A stretch of DNA of 64,000 bases from Streptomyces sp. NBC_01381 (lineage in GTDB: Bacteria > Actinomycetota > Actinomycetes > Streptomycetales > Streptomycetaceae). The notes beneath the pieces are model-generated. The model was not told the DNA's origin. It did no database searches and saw only the letters and a list, made by a program, of their open reading frames with translations. Both the position numbers and the translations under genes were made by a program. Where the stretch lies: NCBI RefSeq assembly GCF_026340305.1, contig NZ_JAPEPI010000001.1, positions 2,356,001 through 2,420,000 of the forward strand, read 5' to 3'. The stretch's first letter is position 1, and the number at the start of each line of letters is the position of its first letter. Of the stretch, positions 25,359-34,800 are shown piece by piece.

Positions 25359-26915
25359 ATGGGGCAGACGAAGCGGGAGATCGAGCGGAAGTACGACGTC
25401 GCGGCGCCGCACCCGGCGCTGCCCGACCTGACCGGCGTCGCCGGGATCGCGAACGTCGTCGACAAAGGTGTCGTCGACCTGGACGCCGTCTACTACGACA
25501 CGGCCGACCAGCTCCTGCTCGCCGACTCGATCACGCTGCGCCGCCGCTCCGGCGGCGACGACGCGGGCTGGCACCTGAAGCTGCCGGTGTCGCTCGCCGA
25601 AGGCGTACGGGACGAGATCCACGCCCCGCTCTCCGAGACGGTGCCGCGCGCACTGTCCGGCATGGTGCGCTCCCGGGTCCGCGAGGCCGAACTCGTCCCC
25701 GTCGTACGCCTGTTGTCCGCGCGGGACCTGCGCCATCTCGTGGACGACAAGGGCGCACTGCTCGCCGAGCTCAGCATCGACCGCGTACGCGCCGAGCGGC
25801 TCACCGAGGGCGGCGGCACCGCCGAGTGGGCCGAGATCGAGGTGGAACTGGCGGACGACGCGGACCCCGCGCTGCTCGACAAGGTCGAGAAGAAGCTGCG
25901 CAAGACGGGCGTGGAACGCTCGGCGTCGACGTCGAAGCTGGCCAAGGCGATCGCGGCGACGGCGCCGAAGGGGCGTAAGACCACGAAGTCCGGGAAGAAG
26001 GGCGAGGCCTTCATGGGCGTCGACGTCCCCGTCACCGCCGGTGACCACGTCCTCGCCTACCTCCGTGCCCAGCGCGACGCCCTCGTCGCCCTCGACCCCG
26101 CCGTGCGCCGCGACCTGCCGGACTCCGTGCACCAGATGCGGGTCGCCACGCGACGCATGCGCAGCGCCTTCCGCTCGTACGGAAAGATCGTCGACCGCAC
26201 CGTCACCGACCCGATCGGCGACGAGCTGAAGTGGCTCGCGGCCGAGCTCGGCGTCGACCGGGACCAGGAGGTCCTGACCGAGCGGCTCACGGCCCGCATC
26301 GCCGCGCTGCCCCGCACGCTCCTGCTCGGCCCCGTGCGCGGACGCCTGCGCATCTGGACCGCCGCCCGCCGCAGCGGCTCGCGGCGCAGGACCGTCGCCG
26401 TGCTCGACGGGAAGCGGTACCTGGCGCTCCTGGAGTCCGTCGACGCGCTGCTCGCCGACCCCCCGCTGCGCAAGGCCGCCGCGGCGCCCCCGGCCGACGC
26501 CCTCCCCAAGGCCGTGCTGAAGGACCACGACCGCCTCGCCGCCCGCATCGAGCACGCCCTCGCGCTGCCGCCCGGCGAGGAGCGCGACCTGGCGATGCAC
26601 GAGGCCCGCAAGGCCGCCAAGCGCGCCCGGTACGCGGGCGAGGCGGCGACGCCCGCGCTCGGCAAGCCCGCCAAGCGGTTCGCCCGGCGCGCGAAGGACG
26701 TCCAGAGCGTGCTCGGCGACCACCAGGACAGCGTGGTGGCCCGCGAGGCGCTGCGGAACCTGGCGATCCAGGCGCACGCGGCGGGCGAGACGGCCTTCAC
26801 CTGGGGACTCCTGTACGGCCAGGAGGAGGCCACCGCCGCGGAACGCGAGCGGGAGCTGCCGGAGGTGTGGGCCCGGGCCTCGCGGCCGAAACTTCGGGCG
26901 GCACTGGGAAGCTGA
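25359..26915 (+). CDS. CYTH and CHAD domain protein
   Basis: The N-terminal CYTH triphosphate-tunnel domain (residues 1-about 205) has the EIERKYDV signature at 7-14, LDAVYYDTADQLL, TLRRRSGGDDAGWHLKLP and AEIEVELADD, the alternating acidic and basic residues that bind metal-triphosphate. A Lys/Ser-rich linker joins it to a C-terminal CHAD domain (from about 225) with VHQMRVATRRMRSAFRSY, MHEARKAAKRARYAGEA and LGDHQDSVVAREAL, the conserved histidines of this helical polyphosphate-binding module. Fusions of this kind are linked to polyphosphate. The ATG at 25359 lies six bases after TAGATT (25347-25352), so the mRNA is probably leaderless. Confidence 0.93.
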   Translation: MGQTKREIERKYDVAAPHPALPDLTGVAGIANVVDKGVVDLDAVYYDTADQLLLADSITLRRRSGGDDAGWHLKLPVSLAEGVRDEIHAPLSETVPRALSGMVRSRVREAELVPVVRLLSARDLRHLVDDKGALLAELSIDRVRAERLTEGGGTAEWAEIEVELADDADPALLDKVEKKLRKTGVERSASTSKLAKAIAATAPKGRKTTKSGKKGEAFMGVDVPVTAGDHVLAYLRAQRDALVALDPAVRRDLPDSVHQMRVATRRMRSAFRSYGKIVDRTVTDPIGDELKWLAAELGVDRDQEVLTERLTARIAALPRTLLLGPVRGRLRIWTAARRSGSRRRTVAVLDGKRYLALLESVDALLADPPLRKAAAAPPADALPKAVLKDHDRLAARIEHALALPPGEERDLAMHEARKAAKRARYAGEAATPALGKPAKRFARRAKDVQSVLGDHQDSVVAREALRNLAIQAHAAGETAFTWGLLYGQEEATAAERERELPEVWARASRPKLRAALGS

Positions 26916-26967
26916 GCGCCGGGGTACGCTTGATGGTCACCCCTGCCAGCTCATGAGAGACGCCGAG

Positions 26968-28890
26968 ATGCCTGTCGAGTCCGTCTTCCCACGCCTGGAA
27001 GCGCTTCTCCCGCACGTCCAGAAGCCCATCCAGTACGTCGGCGGAGAGCTCAACTCCACCGTCAAGGACTGGGACGCATGCGACGTCCGCTGGGCGCTCA
27101 TGTACCCCGACGCGTACGAGGTCGGGCTGCCCAACCAGGGCGTCATGATCCTTTACGAGGTACTGAACGAGCGCGATGGCGTCCTCGCCGAGCGCACGTA
27201 CAGCGTGTGGCCCGACCTCGAAGAGCTGATGCGGGAGCACAAGGTCCCGCAGTTCACCGTGGACAGCCACCGCCCCGTCGGCGCCTTCGACGTCTTCGGG
27301 CTCAGCTTCTCCACCGAGCTCGGCTACACGAACATGCTCACGGCCCTCGACCTGGCCGGGATTCCCCTGGAGTCCAAGAACCGCACGGTCGACGACCCGA
27401 TCGTCCTCGCCGGCGGGCACGCGGCCTTCAACCCCGAGCCGATCGCGGAGTTCATCGACTGCGCGGTCATCGGCGACGGCGAGCAGGCCGTGCTCGACAT
27501 GACGGCGATCATCCGCGAGTGGAAGGCCGAGGGCCGCCCCGGCGGCCGCGAGGAAGTCCTCTTCCGCCTCGCGCGCACCGGTTCGGTGTACGTCCCCGGG
27601 TTCTACGACGTCGAGTACCTCCCGGACGGGCGGATCGGCCGCGTCGTACCGAACAAGTCGGGTGTCCCGTGGCGCGTGTCCAAGCACACCGTCATGGACC
27701 TGGACGAGTGGCCCTACCCGAAGCAGCCCCTCGTGCCGCTCGCGGAGACCGTCCACGAGCGCATGTCCGTCGAGATCTTCCGCGGCTGCACCCGCGGCTG
27801 CCGCTTCTGCCAGGCTGGCATGATCACGCGCCCCGTGCGGGAGCGAAGCATCACCGGCATCGGCGACATGGTGGAGAAGGGCCTCAAGGCCACCGGCTTC
27901 GAAGAGGTCGGGCTGCTCTCCCTCTCCTCCGCGGACCACACCGAGATCGCGGACGTCGCCAAGGGCCTCGCCGACCGGTACGAGGAGGACAAGATCGGCC
28001 TGTCCCTCCCCTCGACCCGCGTCGACGCCTTCAACATCGACCTGGCGAACGAGCTGACCAGGAACGGCCGCCGTTCGGGCCTGACCTTCGCCCCCGAGGG
28101 CGGCAGCGAGCGGATGCGGAAGGTCATCAACAAGATGGTCTCCGAGGAGGACCTGATCCGCACCGTCGCGACCGCGTACGGCAACGGCTGGCGCCAGGTC
28201 AAGCTGTACTTCATGCTCGGCCTGCCCACCGAGACCGACGAGGACGTCCTGCAGATCGCGGACATGGCGGCGAACGTCATCGCCAAGGGCCGCGAGGTCG
28301 CGGGCCACGACATCCGCTGCACGGTCTCCATCGGCGGCTTCGTGCCCAAGCCGCACACGCCCTTCCAGTGGGCCCCGCAGCTGTCGGCCGAGGAGACGGA
28401 CGCCCGCCTCACCAAGCTGCGCGACAAGATCCGCGGCGACAAGAAGTACGGCCGCTCGATCGGCTTCCGCTACCACGACGGCAAGCCCGGCATCGTCGAA
28501 GGCCTGCTCTCGCGCGGTGACCGCCGCATCGGCTCCGTCATCCGCGCCGTGTACGAGGACGGCGGCCGCTTCGACGGCTGGCGCGAGCACTTCAGCTACG
28601 ACCGCTGGATGGCCTGCGCCGAGAAGACGCTGCCGGACTTCGGCGTGGACGTCGACTGGTACACGACGCGTGAGCGCACGTACGAGGAAGTCCTGCCCTG
28701 GGACCACCTGGACTCCGGTCTCGACAAGGACTGGCTCTGGGACGACTGGCAGGACTCGCTCGACGAGACCGAGGTCGAGGACTGCCGCTGGACCCCGTGC
28801 TTCGACTGCGGCGTGTGCCCGCAGATGCAGACCGAGATCCAGATCGGCCCGACCGGCAAGAAGCTGCTTCCGCTGTCGGTAGTGAAGTAA
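26968..28890 (+). CDS. TIGR03960-type B12-binding radical SAM protein
   Basis: The 640-residue protein has an N-terminal domain with YPDAYEVGLPNQGVMILYE and the cobalamin-binding-like FDVFGLSFSTELGYTN. The radical SAM core follows: C274, C278 and C281 in RGCTRGCRFCQAG bind the 4Fe-4S cluster that cleaves S-adenosylmethionine. A C-terminal CFDCGVCPQMQTEI adds three cysteines, possibly another cluster. In many bacteria this protein is fused or adjacent to a DUF2344 protein, which here lies three genes downstream (30805). Substrate unknown; a role connected with tRNA or ribosome maturation has been speculated. ATG 26968 is chosen over 26953 because GAGA precedes it. Confidence 0.93.
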   Translation: MPVESVFPRLEALLPHVQKPIQYVGGELNSTVKDWDACDVRWALMYPDAYEVGLPNQGVMILYEVLNERDGVLAERTYSVWPDLEELMREHKVPQFTVDSHRPVGAFDVFGLSFSTELGYTNMLTALDLAGIPLESKNRTVDDPIVLAGGHAAFNPEPIAEFIDCAVIGDGEQAVLDMTAIIREWKAEGRPGGREEVLFRLARTGSVYVPGFYDVEYLPDGRIGRVVPNKSGVPWRVSKHTVMDLDEWPYPKQPLVPLAETVHERMSVEIFRGCTRGCRFCQAGMITRPVRERSITGIGDMVEKGLKATGFEEVGLLSLSSADHTEIADVAKGLADRYEEDKIGLSLPSTRVDAFNIDLANELTRNGRRSGLTFAPEGGSERMRKVINKMVSEEDLIRTVATAYGNGWRQVKLYFMLGLPTETDEDVLQIADMAANVIAKGREVAGHDIRCTVSIGGFVPKPHTPFQWAPQLSAEETDARLTKLRDKIRGDKKYGRSIGFRYHDGKPGIVEGLLSRGDRRIGSVIRAVYEDGGRFDGWREHFSYDRWMACAEKTLPDFGVDVDWYTTRERTYEEVLPWDHLDSGLDKDWLWDDWQDSLDETEVEDCRWTPCFDCGVCPQMQTEIQIGPTGKKLLPLSVVK

Positions 28891-29490
28891 GTGACGCACC
28901 CGAGGCCGGTGGACGGGGCGGTTGGTCCTCGACTCGCCCTGCCCACCGGCCTCGTGCATCTCTCCTTCGTCGCCGCGATGGAGGAGTTCCGCGCCGAGGG
29001 GCGCGGCGGCGATGACGACGACACCACGCTCGGCCGGACCCTGCGCGACTACGGCGACAAGTGGCACGACCCGGTGGTCTTCGAGCGCTACGTCTGCGAG
29101 GTCCGCGCCGCCGCCCGCCCCGCCGAGCCGCTCTCCGTCCCCGTCACGACCCTCTGGTACGCGGACGGGACCGACTACTTCGGCCGGCTCGCCATCCGGC
29201 ATCACGTCGGCACGCGCTTCCTGCGTGAGTACGGCGGCCACATCGGCTACGACGTACGCCCCACCGCCCGCCGCCGCGGCCACGCCACGGCGATGCTGAT
29301 CGACTCTCTTCCGTACGCCCGTGAACTGGGCCTGGAATCCGTCCTGGTGACCTGCGACACCGACAACACCGGTTCGCGCAAGGTGATCGAGGCCGCGGGC
29401 GGCGTCTTCGAGGACGAGCGGGGCGGAAAGCTCCGTTACTGGGTCGGTACCGGCACGCGGCCGAATTCACCGAACCAGCACCCGCACTGA
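28891..29490 (+). CDS. GNAT-family N-acetyltransferase
   Basis: The 199-residue protein has the acetyl-CoA pyrophosphate-binding loop as VRPTARRRGHATAMLIDSL (R-R-x-G-H/A pattern), followed by LESVLVTCDTDNTGSRKVIEAAGGVFEDE, the classic GNAT C-terminal strand-helix with the Asn-x-Gly-Ser segment. It transfers an acetyl group to an unknown amine. The GTG follows the radical SAM stop codon with no gap (TAAGTG), so it is translated from the same mRNA. It interrupts the usual radical SAM-DUF2344 pairing. Confidence 0.9.
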   Translation: MTHPRPVDGAVGPRLALPTGLVHLSFVAAMEEFRAEGRGGDDDDTTLGRTLRDYGDKWHDPVVFERYVCEVRAAARPAEPLSVPVTTLWYADGTDYFGRLAIRHHVGTRFLREYGGHIGYDVRPTARRRGHATAMLIDSLPYARELGLESVLVTCDTDNTGSRKVIEAAGGVFEDERGGKLRYWVGTGTRPNSPNQHPH

Positions 29491-29505
29491 CGCGTCTAGG
29501 ACGGC

Positions 29506-30756
29506 ATGGACCTGGAAAAACGGCCTCCCCGGCAAGAGAGTGCGCCGGAGCCGAGGCAGGCCGAGGGATGTCTCGCGGTCGCGATCCGCATTCCGGTGCG
29601 GATCGTCGTGCTGGTGCTCGTCGTCCCGGTGCGTCTGGTGTGGGACGCGCTCGCCGCCTGCGGGCGCTTCGTGTACTTCAGAGGGCTGCGGCCGGTGGGC
29701 CGCGCGTTCGCCTGGCTGGGGCGGACGCTGATCGTGACGCCGCTGGAGTGGCTGTTCAAGGCGCTGTTCGTGTGGCCGTGGGTGGGTCTTTGGCGGTACG
29801 TGCTCGTGCCGGTCGGCCGGGGTCTCGGCTGGCTGGGGCGCGTGCTCGTCGTCGTACCCGCGATGTGGCTGTACGCCTCCGTCCTCACCCCGCTCGGGCA
29901 CGGCATCGCCTGGTGTGTGCGCGGCACGGGCGCCGCGCTGGCGTGGCTGGGGCGGACACTCTTCGTGATCCCGGCCGTGTGGCTGTACCGGTCGGTGCTG
30001 ACGCCGATCGGGCATGGCGTCACCTGGCTCGCGCGGGCGATCGGCGCCGGGCTCGCGGCCACGGGGCGCGGCATCGGCATCGGTGTGATGTGGCTGCTCA
30101 AGGCGCTGTTCGTGTGGCCGTGGGTGGGTCTTTGGCGGTACGTGCTCGTGCCGGTCGGCCGGGGGCTCGGCTGGCTGGGGCGCGTGCTCGTCGTCGTACC
30201 CGCGATGTGGTTGTACGAGTCCGTCCTCACCCCGCTCGGACACGGCATCGCGTGGCTGGGGCGCGGCATCGGGACCGTACTGCGCTGGATTTTTGTCGTG
30301 CCCGCCGTCGCCGTGTGGCGCTGGGTGCTGGTGCCCGTCGGGCGCGCCATCGGTGTCGTCCTGCACGAGATCGGAGCGGCGCTCGGGCACGCCTGGCGGG
30401 TGGCGGGGCATGTGTCGCGGGCCGTGTGGCGGTTCATCGGCAGGGTCCTGCGGTGGGTCTTCGTCGACCCGGTGCGGTGGGTCTACCGCACCGTCCTCAC
30501 ACCCGTCGGGCACGTCCTGCGCGACGGGGTCTGGCGGCCCGCCGTCCAGGCCGCGAAGGAGGCAGGACGCGCCACCCGGCAGGCCATCGCATCGGCGCGC
30601 CGCAGTGTGCGCGAGGCACGGGCCGACGTACGACGGATGCTGTTCGGGGCACCGCGCGAGCCCGAACCGGTGCCGGTGCCCGAGGCCCGGCGGGAACCAC
30701 ATCCGGCCGAGGCACGTACTCTAGGTAGCAGTACGACCGCACTCACGAAGGACTGA
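29506..30756 (+). CDS. Modular-repeat membrane-associated protein (416 aa)
   Basis: The middle 300 residues consist of about eight copies of a 30-40-residue module with the pattern W-[LV]-Y-x2-VL-[TV]-P-[VLI]-G-[HR]-G-x2-W-L. Examples are RYVLVPVGRGLGWLG, YRSVLTPIGHGVTWLA and YRTVLTPVGHVLRDG. The segments are rich in Trp, Val, Leu and Arg, with a Pro-Gly turn in each, so they could form short re-entrant or surface-lying helices rather than ordinary spans. The N-terminus is charged; the C-terminus is a basic helix (QAIASARRSVREARADVRRM) and a Pro/Glu tail. Two 162-bp stretches inside the gene are about 96% identical. It begins 15 bases after the GNAT gene. No function is known to me. Confidence 0.85.
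   Translation: MDLEKRPPRQESAPEPRQAEGCLAVAIRIPVRIVVLVLVVPVRLVWDALAACGRFVYFRGLRPVGRAFAWLGRTLIVTPLEWLFKALFVWPWVGLWRYVLVPVGRGLGWLGRVLVVVPAMWLYASVLTPLGHGIAWCVRGTGAALAWLGRTLFVIPAVWLYRSVLTPIGHGVTWLARAIGAGLAATGRGIGIGVMWLLKALFVWPWVGLWRYVLVPVGRGLGWLGRVLVVVPAMWLYESVLTPLGHGIAWLGRGIGTVLRWIFVVPAVAVWRWVLVPVGRAIGVVLHEIGAALGHAWRVAGHVSRAVWRFIGRVLRWVFVDPVRWVYRTVLTPVGHVLRDGVWRPAVQAAKEAGRATRQAIASARRSVREARADVRRMLFGAPREPEPVPVPEARREPHPAEARTLGSSTTALTKD
29749..29910 (+). repeat. Internal direct repeat, copy A (partner 30091-30252)
   Basis: This 162-bp segment and 30091-30252 differ at about seven positions when aligned by eye, offset by 342 bp (114 codons). Both encode LFVWPWVGLWRYVLVPVGRG and the following VVVPAMWLY. 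The DNA identity, including silent sites, points to recent duplication or gene conversion. Confidence 0.9.
30091..30252 (+). repeat. Internal direct repeat, copy B (partner 29749-29910)
   Basis: Second copy of the 162-bp in-frame repeat. The differences include TTC/CTC, GGT/GGG, CTG/TTG, GCC/GAG, GGG/GGA and GCC/GCG codons. Confidence 0.9.
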
Positions 30757-30804
30757 ACGACACTGGGCAAGCGACAGCCCGTAGGCCCGCCGCCCGCACC
30801 CGCG

Positions 30805-31608
30805 GTGCAGCGCATCCGCCTGCGCTACACCAAGCGCGGCCGCCTCCGGTTCACCAGCCACCGTGACTTCCAGCGCGCCTTCGAGCGGGCGCTGCGCCGC
30901 GCCGAGGTGCCCATGGCGTACTCGGCGGGGTTCACCCCGCACCCGAAGGTGTCGTACGCCAATGCCGCACCCACCGGCACGGGCAGTGAGGCCGAATACC
31001 TGGAGATCGCACTCACCGAGCAGCGTGACCCCGACAAGCTGCGCGAGCTGCTCGACGAGTCGATGCCGGTCGGACTCGACATCATCGACGCCGTCGAGTC
31101 GCACACCTCCGGGCTCGCCGACCGGCTCACCGCGTCCATCTGGGAGCTGCGCCTCGACGGCGTGGAGCCCGTGGACGCCGAGCGGGCCGCCGAGGCCTTC
31201 CGGGCGGCTTCGAGCGTCGAGGTCCAGCGCCGCACGAAGAACGGCATGCGGACGTTCGACGCCCGCGAGGCCGTCGTGAGTCTCCAGGCGGTCGCGGCGG
31301 ACGAAGCGCTTGCTCACGACACTGATAGGCCGACCGACCAGCCCTGTGCGATACTGCGGCTGGTTGTTCGGCACGTGACACCTGCCGTACGACCCGACGA
31401 CGTCCTGTCCGGTCTCCGAGCTGTGGCCGACCTGGCGCCGCCGGTCCCCGCAGCGGTGACCAGGCTGGCGCAGGGGCTCCTTGACGAAGAGACCGGCACG
31501 GTGACCGACCCGCTCGCGCCCGACCGCGAGGCAGCCACCGCCCCACCTGTGAACGAAGGGGCAGCCGCTGCCGCCGCGAAGGCGTCGGCGCCGGAAGGTC
31601 CCGCGTAG
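30805..31608 (+). CDS. DUF2344 (TIGR03936) radical SAM-associated protein
   Basis: The product starts with the family hallmark RIRLRYTKRGRLRFTSHRDF and continues with the conserved MAYSAGFTPHPKVSYANA. DUF2344 occurs fused to, or next to, TIGR03960 radical SAM proteins, so it is the likely partner of the protein at 26968. The GTG at 30805 is the first standard start. However, an in-frame CTG at 30763 (LGKRQPVGPPPAPAVQR) has AAGGA upstream, and the encoded extension resembles what I recall at the N-terminus of other Streptomyces members. The C-terminal 70 residues are Ala-rich. rne starts 237 bases downstream. Confidence 0.9.
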   Translation: MQRIRLRYTKRGRLRFTSHRDFQRAFERALRRAEVPMAYSAGFTPHPKVSYANAAPTGTGSEAEYLEIALTEQRDPDKLRELLDESMPVGLDIIDAVESHTSGLADRLTASIWELRLDGVEPVDAERAAEAFRAASSVEVQRRTKNGMRTFDAREAVVSLQAVAADEALAHDTDRPTDQPCAILRLVVRHVTPAVRPDDVLSGLRAVADLAPPVPAAVTRLAQGLLDEETGTVTDPLAPDREAATAPPVNEGAAAAAAKASAPEGPA

Positions 31609-31844
31609 GGACACGTCGTAGCGCAGCCCTCGTACTCGGGAGCCACCTGGGTCGGGCAGCGCACTGACCGAGACTTTCGCCAGGCCGTTCGCATTTGGGC
31701 GTACGGAACCGGCGAGACAGACACATAGAGCTCCCGTGCGGCGCCCACGCCCCCGGATGGCGGCCCCGCGTAGGACATAGCGAGGGCCGCGGACATCACC
31801 GGACCAGGCGCGGCGCCCGGGGGCCTGACGGGAGAACCGCCCGC

Positions 31845-34800
31845 ATGCTTGAGCCGAACGAACCCACTGAGGGCTCGGACAACAACACCCCCAGCGACAC
31901 CTTGCCGCCGCGCCGCAGGCGCCGTGCGGCGTCGCGTCCCGCGGGCCCGCCCGCGGGTACCGCCAAGGCCTCGGCGCCGGCCATACCGGCCGCCCCCGCC
32001 GCCGATGAGACCGAAGAGACCACCGACGAGGCCGTAGCGGCCGACGCGGTGGCCGAGCCCGCCCCGCGTACGCGCCGTCGCGCCACCCGCCGCGCCTCCG
32101 CACCCGCGGGTGCGCCGCAGACCGCAGAGGCCGAGGCCCCCGCCGCCGAGCCCGCGAAGACCGAGCCGGCGAAGACCGAGGACGAGGCCGAGGAGGCCGC
32201 TCCGGCCGCCGCACGTCCGCGTCGCCGTGCGACGCGCCGCGCCTCCGCACCGGCCGGTGCGCCGCAGGCCGCCGTCGAGACGCCCGCCGCCGAGCCCGCC
32301 GCCGCGCAGGACGAGGAGCCCGTGACCGCCGCCGAGCCCGAGCCGCAGCCGGAGGCCGGTGACGCCGCCCCGCGCCGCGCCCGCCGCCGCGCGACCCGCT
32401 CCACGTCCGCGCCCGCCGCCGAGGCCGCACCTGCCGCCGAGGCCGCGCCCGTGGCGGAGCCGAAGGCCGCCGAGAGCGCGGCCGCCGAGCCCGCCGAGGA
32501 CGAGGCGCCCCGTGGCCGCAGGCCCCGTCGCGCCACCCGCAAGGCCGCCGCCGGTTTCTCGGCGCCCGCCCCGCAGAAGACCCGCAAGGCGCAGGCCGAC
32601 GCCGACGAGGACTCCGGCCGGAAGCCCGCGCGGCCCGCCGTGGCCGTCTTCCAGGCGCCGGTGTTCGCCGAGCCGATGTTCCAGACCCCGGAGCGCGCGG
32701 CCGCCGCTGCCGCCGCCGCGCAGGCCGAGGAGCCCGTCGAGGAAGAAGAGGTCGAGGCCGAGCCCGTCGCCGCGCCCGTGGCGGAGGAGGAGACGGGACC
32801 GCGCCGTCGCCGCCGCCGTCGGGCCGCCGACGAGCAGCCCGCCGCCGAGCGCGAGCCGGCCAAGGCCGCGCCCAAGGCCGAGGAGCCTGCGGAGGAGCCC
32901 GCCGAGGCGGAGGCCGAAGCCGAGGACACCGGCGACAGCGATGACGCCGAGGACGCCGGTGAGCGCCACGGCCGCCGTCGCCGTCGTGGTGGCCGTCGCC
33001 GCCGCCGCGGTGAGTCCGCCGACGCCGAGGGCGAGCAGCAGGACACCGAGTCCGACGAGGGTGCCGAGCAGGCGGACCAGGACGCCGAGGCCGAGTCCGA
33101 CGCCGAGCAGGCCGAGGAGAACGGCGCCGAGGACAACGGATCGGGTGCCGGTTCCAGCAGCAGCCGTCGCCGTCGCCGCCGTCGTCGCCGTGCCGGTGAC
33201 TCCGGCGAGGCCGAGTCCGCCGCCGACGGCGACCCGGAGCGTACGGTCGTGAAGGTCCGTGAGCCGCGCAAGAAGGAAGAGCGCGAGCCCGGCACCGGCG
33301 CCGACGAGGTCCAGTCCATCAAGGGCTCGACCCGCCTCGAGGCAAAGAAGCAGCGCCGCCGCGAGGGCCGCGAGCAGGGCCGTCGCCGCGTCCCGATCAT
33401 CACCGAGGCCGAGTTCCTCGCCCGTCGCGAGGCCGTCGAGCGCGTGATGGTCGTCCGCCAGAACGGCGAGCGCACCCAGATCGGCGTCCTTGAGGACAAC
33501 GTGCTCGTCGAGCACTACGTAAACAAGGAGCAGGCCACCTCGTACGTCGGCAACGTCTACCTGGGCAAGGTCCAGAACGTGCTGCCGTCCATGGAGGCCG
33601 CGTTCATCGACATCGGCAAGGGCCGCAACGCGGTGCTCTACGCCGGTGAGGTCAACTTCGAGGCCCTTGGCATGGCCAACGGCCCGCGCCGCATCGAGTC
33701 GGCCCTGAAGTCCGGCCAGTCGGTCCTCGTGCAGGTCACCAAGGACCCGATCGGCCACAAGGGCGCCCGCCTGACCAGCCAGGTCTCGCTGCCGGGCCGC
33801 TACCTCGTGTACGTCCCCGAGGGCTCGATGACCGGCATCAGCCGCAAGCTGCCCGACACCGAGCGCGCGCGTCTGAAGACCATCCTTAAGAAGATCGTCC
33901 CCGAGGACGCGGGCGTCATCGTGCGCACCGCCGCCGAGGGCGCGAGCGAGGACGAGCTGCGCCGTGACGTCGAGCGTCTGCAGCAGCAGTGGGAAGAGAT
34001 CCAGAAGAAGGCGAAGCAGACCTCGACGAGCTCGCCGAGCCTGCTGTACGGCGAGCCGGACATGACCGTCCGTGTCGTCCGCGACATCTTCAACGAGGAC
34101 TTCTCCAAGGTCATCGTCAGCGGCGACGAGGCGTGGGACACCATCCACGGATACGTCGCGCATGTCGCGCCCGACCTGGCGGACCGCCTCTCGAAGTGGA
34201 CCTCCGAGGTCGACGTCTTCGCGACGTACCGGATCGACGAGCAGCTCGCCAAGGCGCTCGACCGCAAGGTCTGGCTGCCCAGCGGCGGCTCGCTGGTGAT
34301 CGACAAGACCGAGGCGATGATCGTCGTCGACGTCAACACCGGCAAGTTCACCGGCCAGGGCGGCAACCTCGAAGAGACCGTGACGAGGAACAACCTCGAA
34401 GCGGCCGAGGAGATCGTGCGCCAGCTGCGCCTGCGCGACCTGGGCGGCATCGTCGTCATCGACTTCATCGACATGGTCCTGGAGTCCAACCGGGACCTGG
34501 TCCTGCGGCGGCTGCTCGAATGCCTGGGCCGCGACCGTACGAAGCACCAGGTCGCCGAGGTCACCTCGCTGGGTCTCGTCCAGATGACCCGTAAGCGCGT
34601 CGGCCAGGGCCTCCTGGAGTCCTTCTCGGAGACCTGCGTCCACTGCAACGGCCGTGGCGTGATCGTGCACATGGAGCAGCCGACCTCCGCCGGTGGCGGC
34701 GGCAAGCGCAAGAAGCGCGGGCGCGGCGGCTCCGAGCAGCAGGACCACGCTCACGAGCACGAGGCCGTGGAGAGCACCGAGAGCGTCGAGACCGAGGCCG

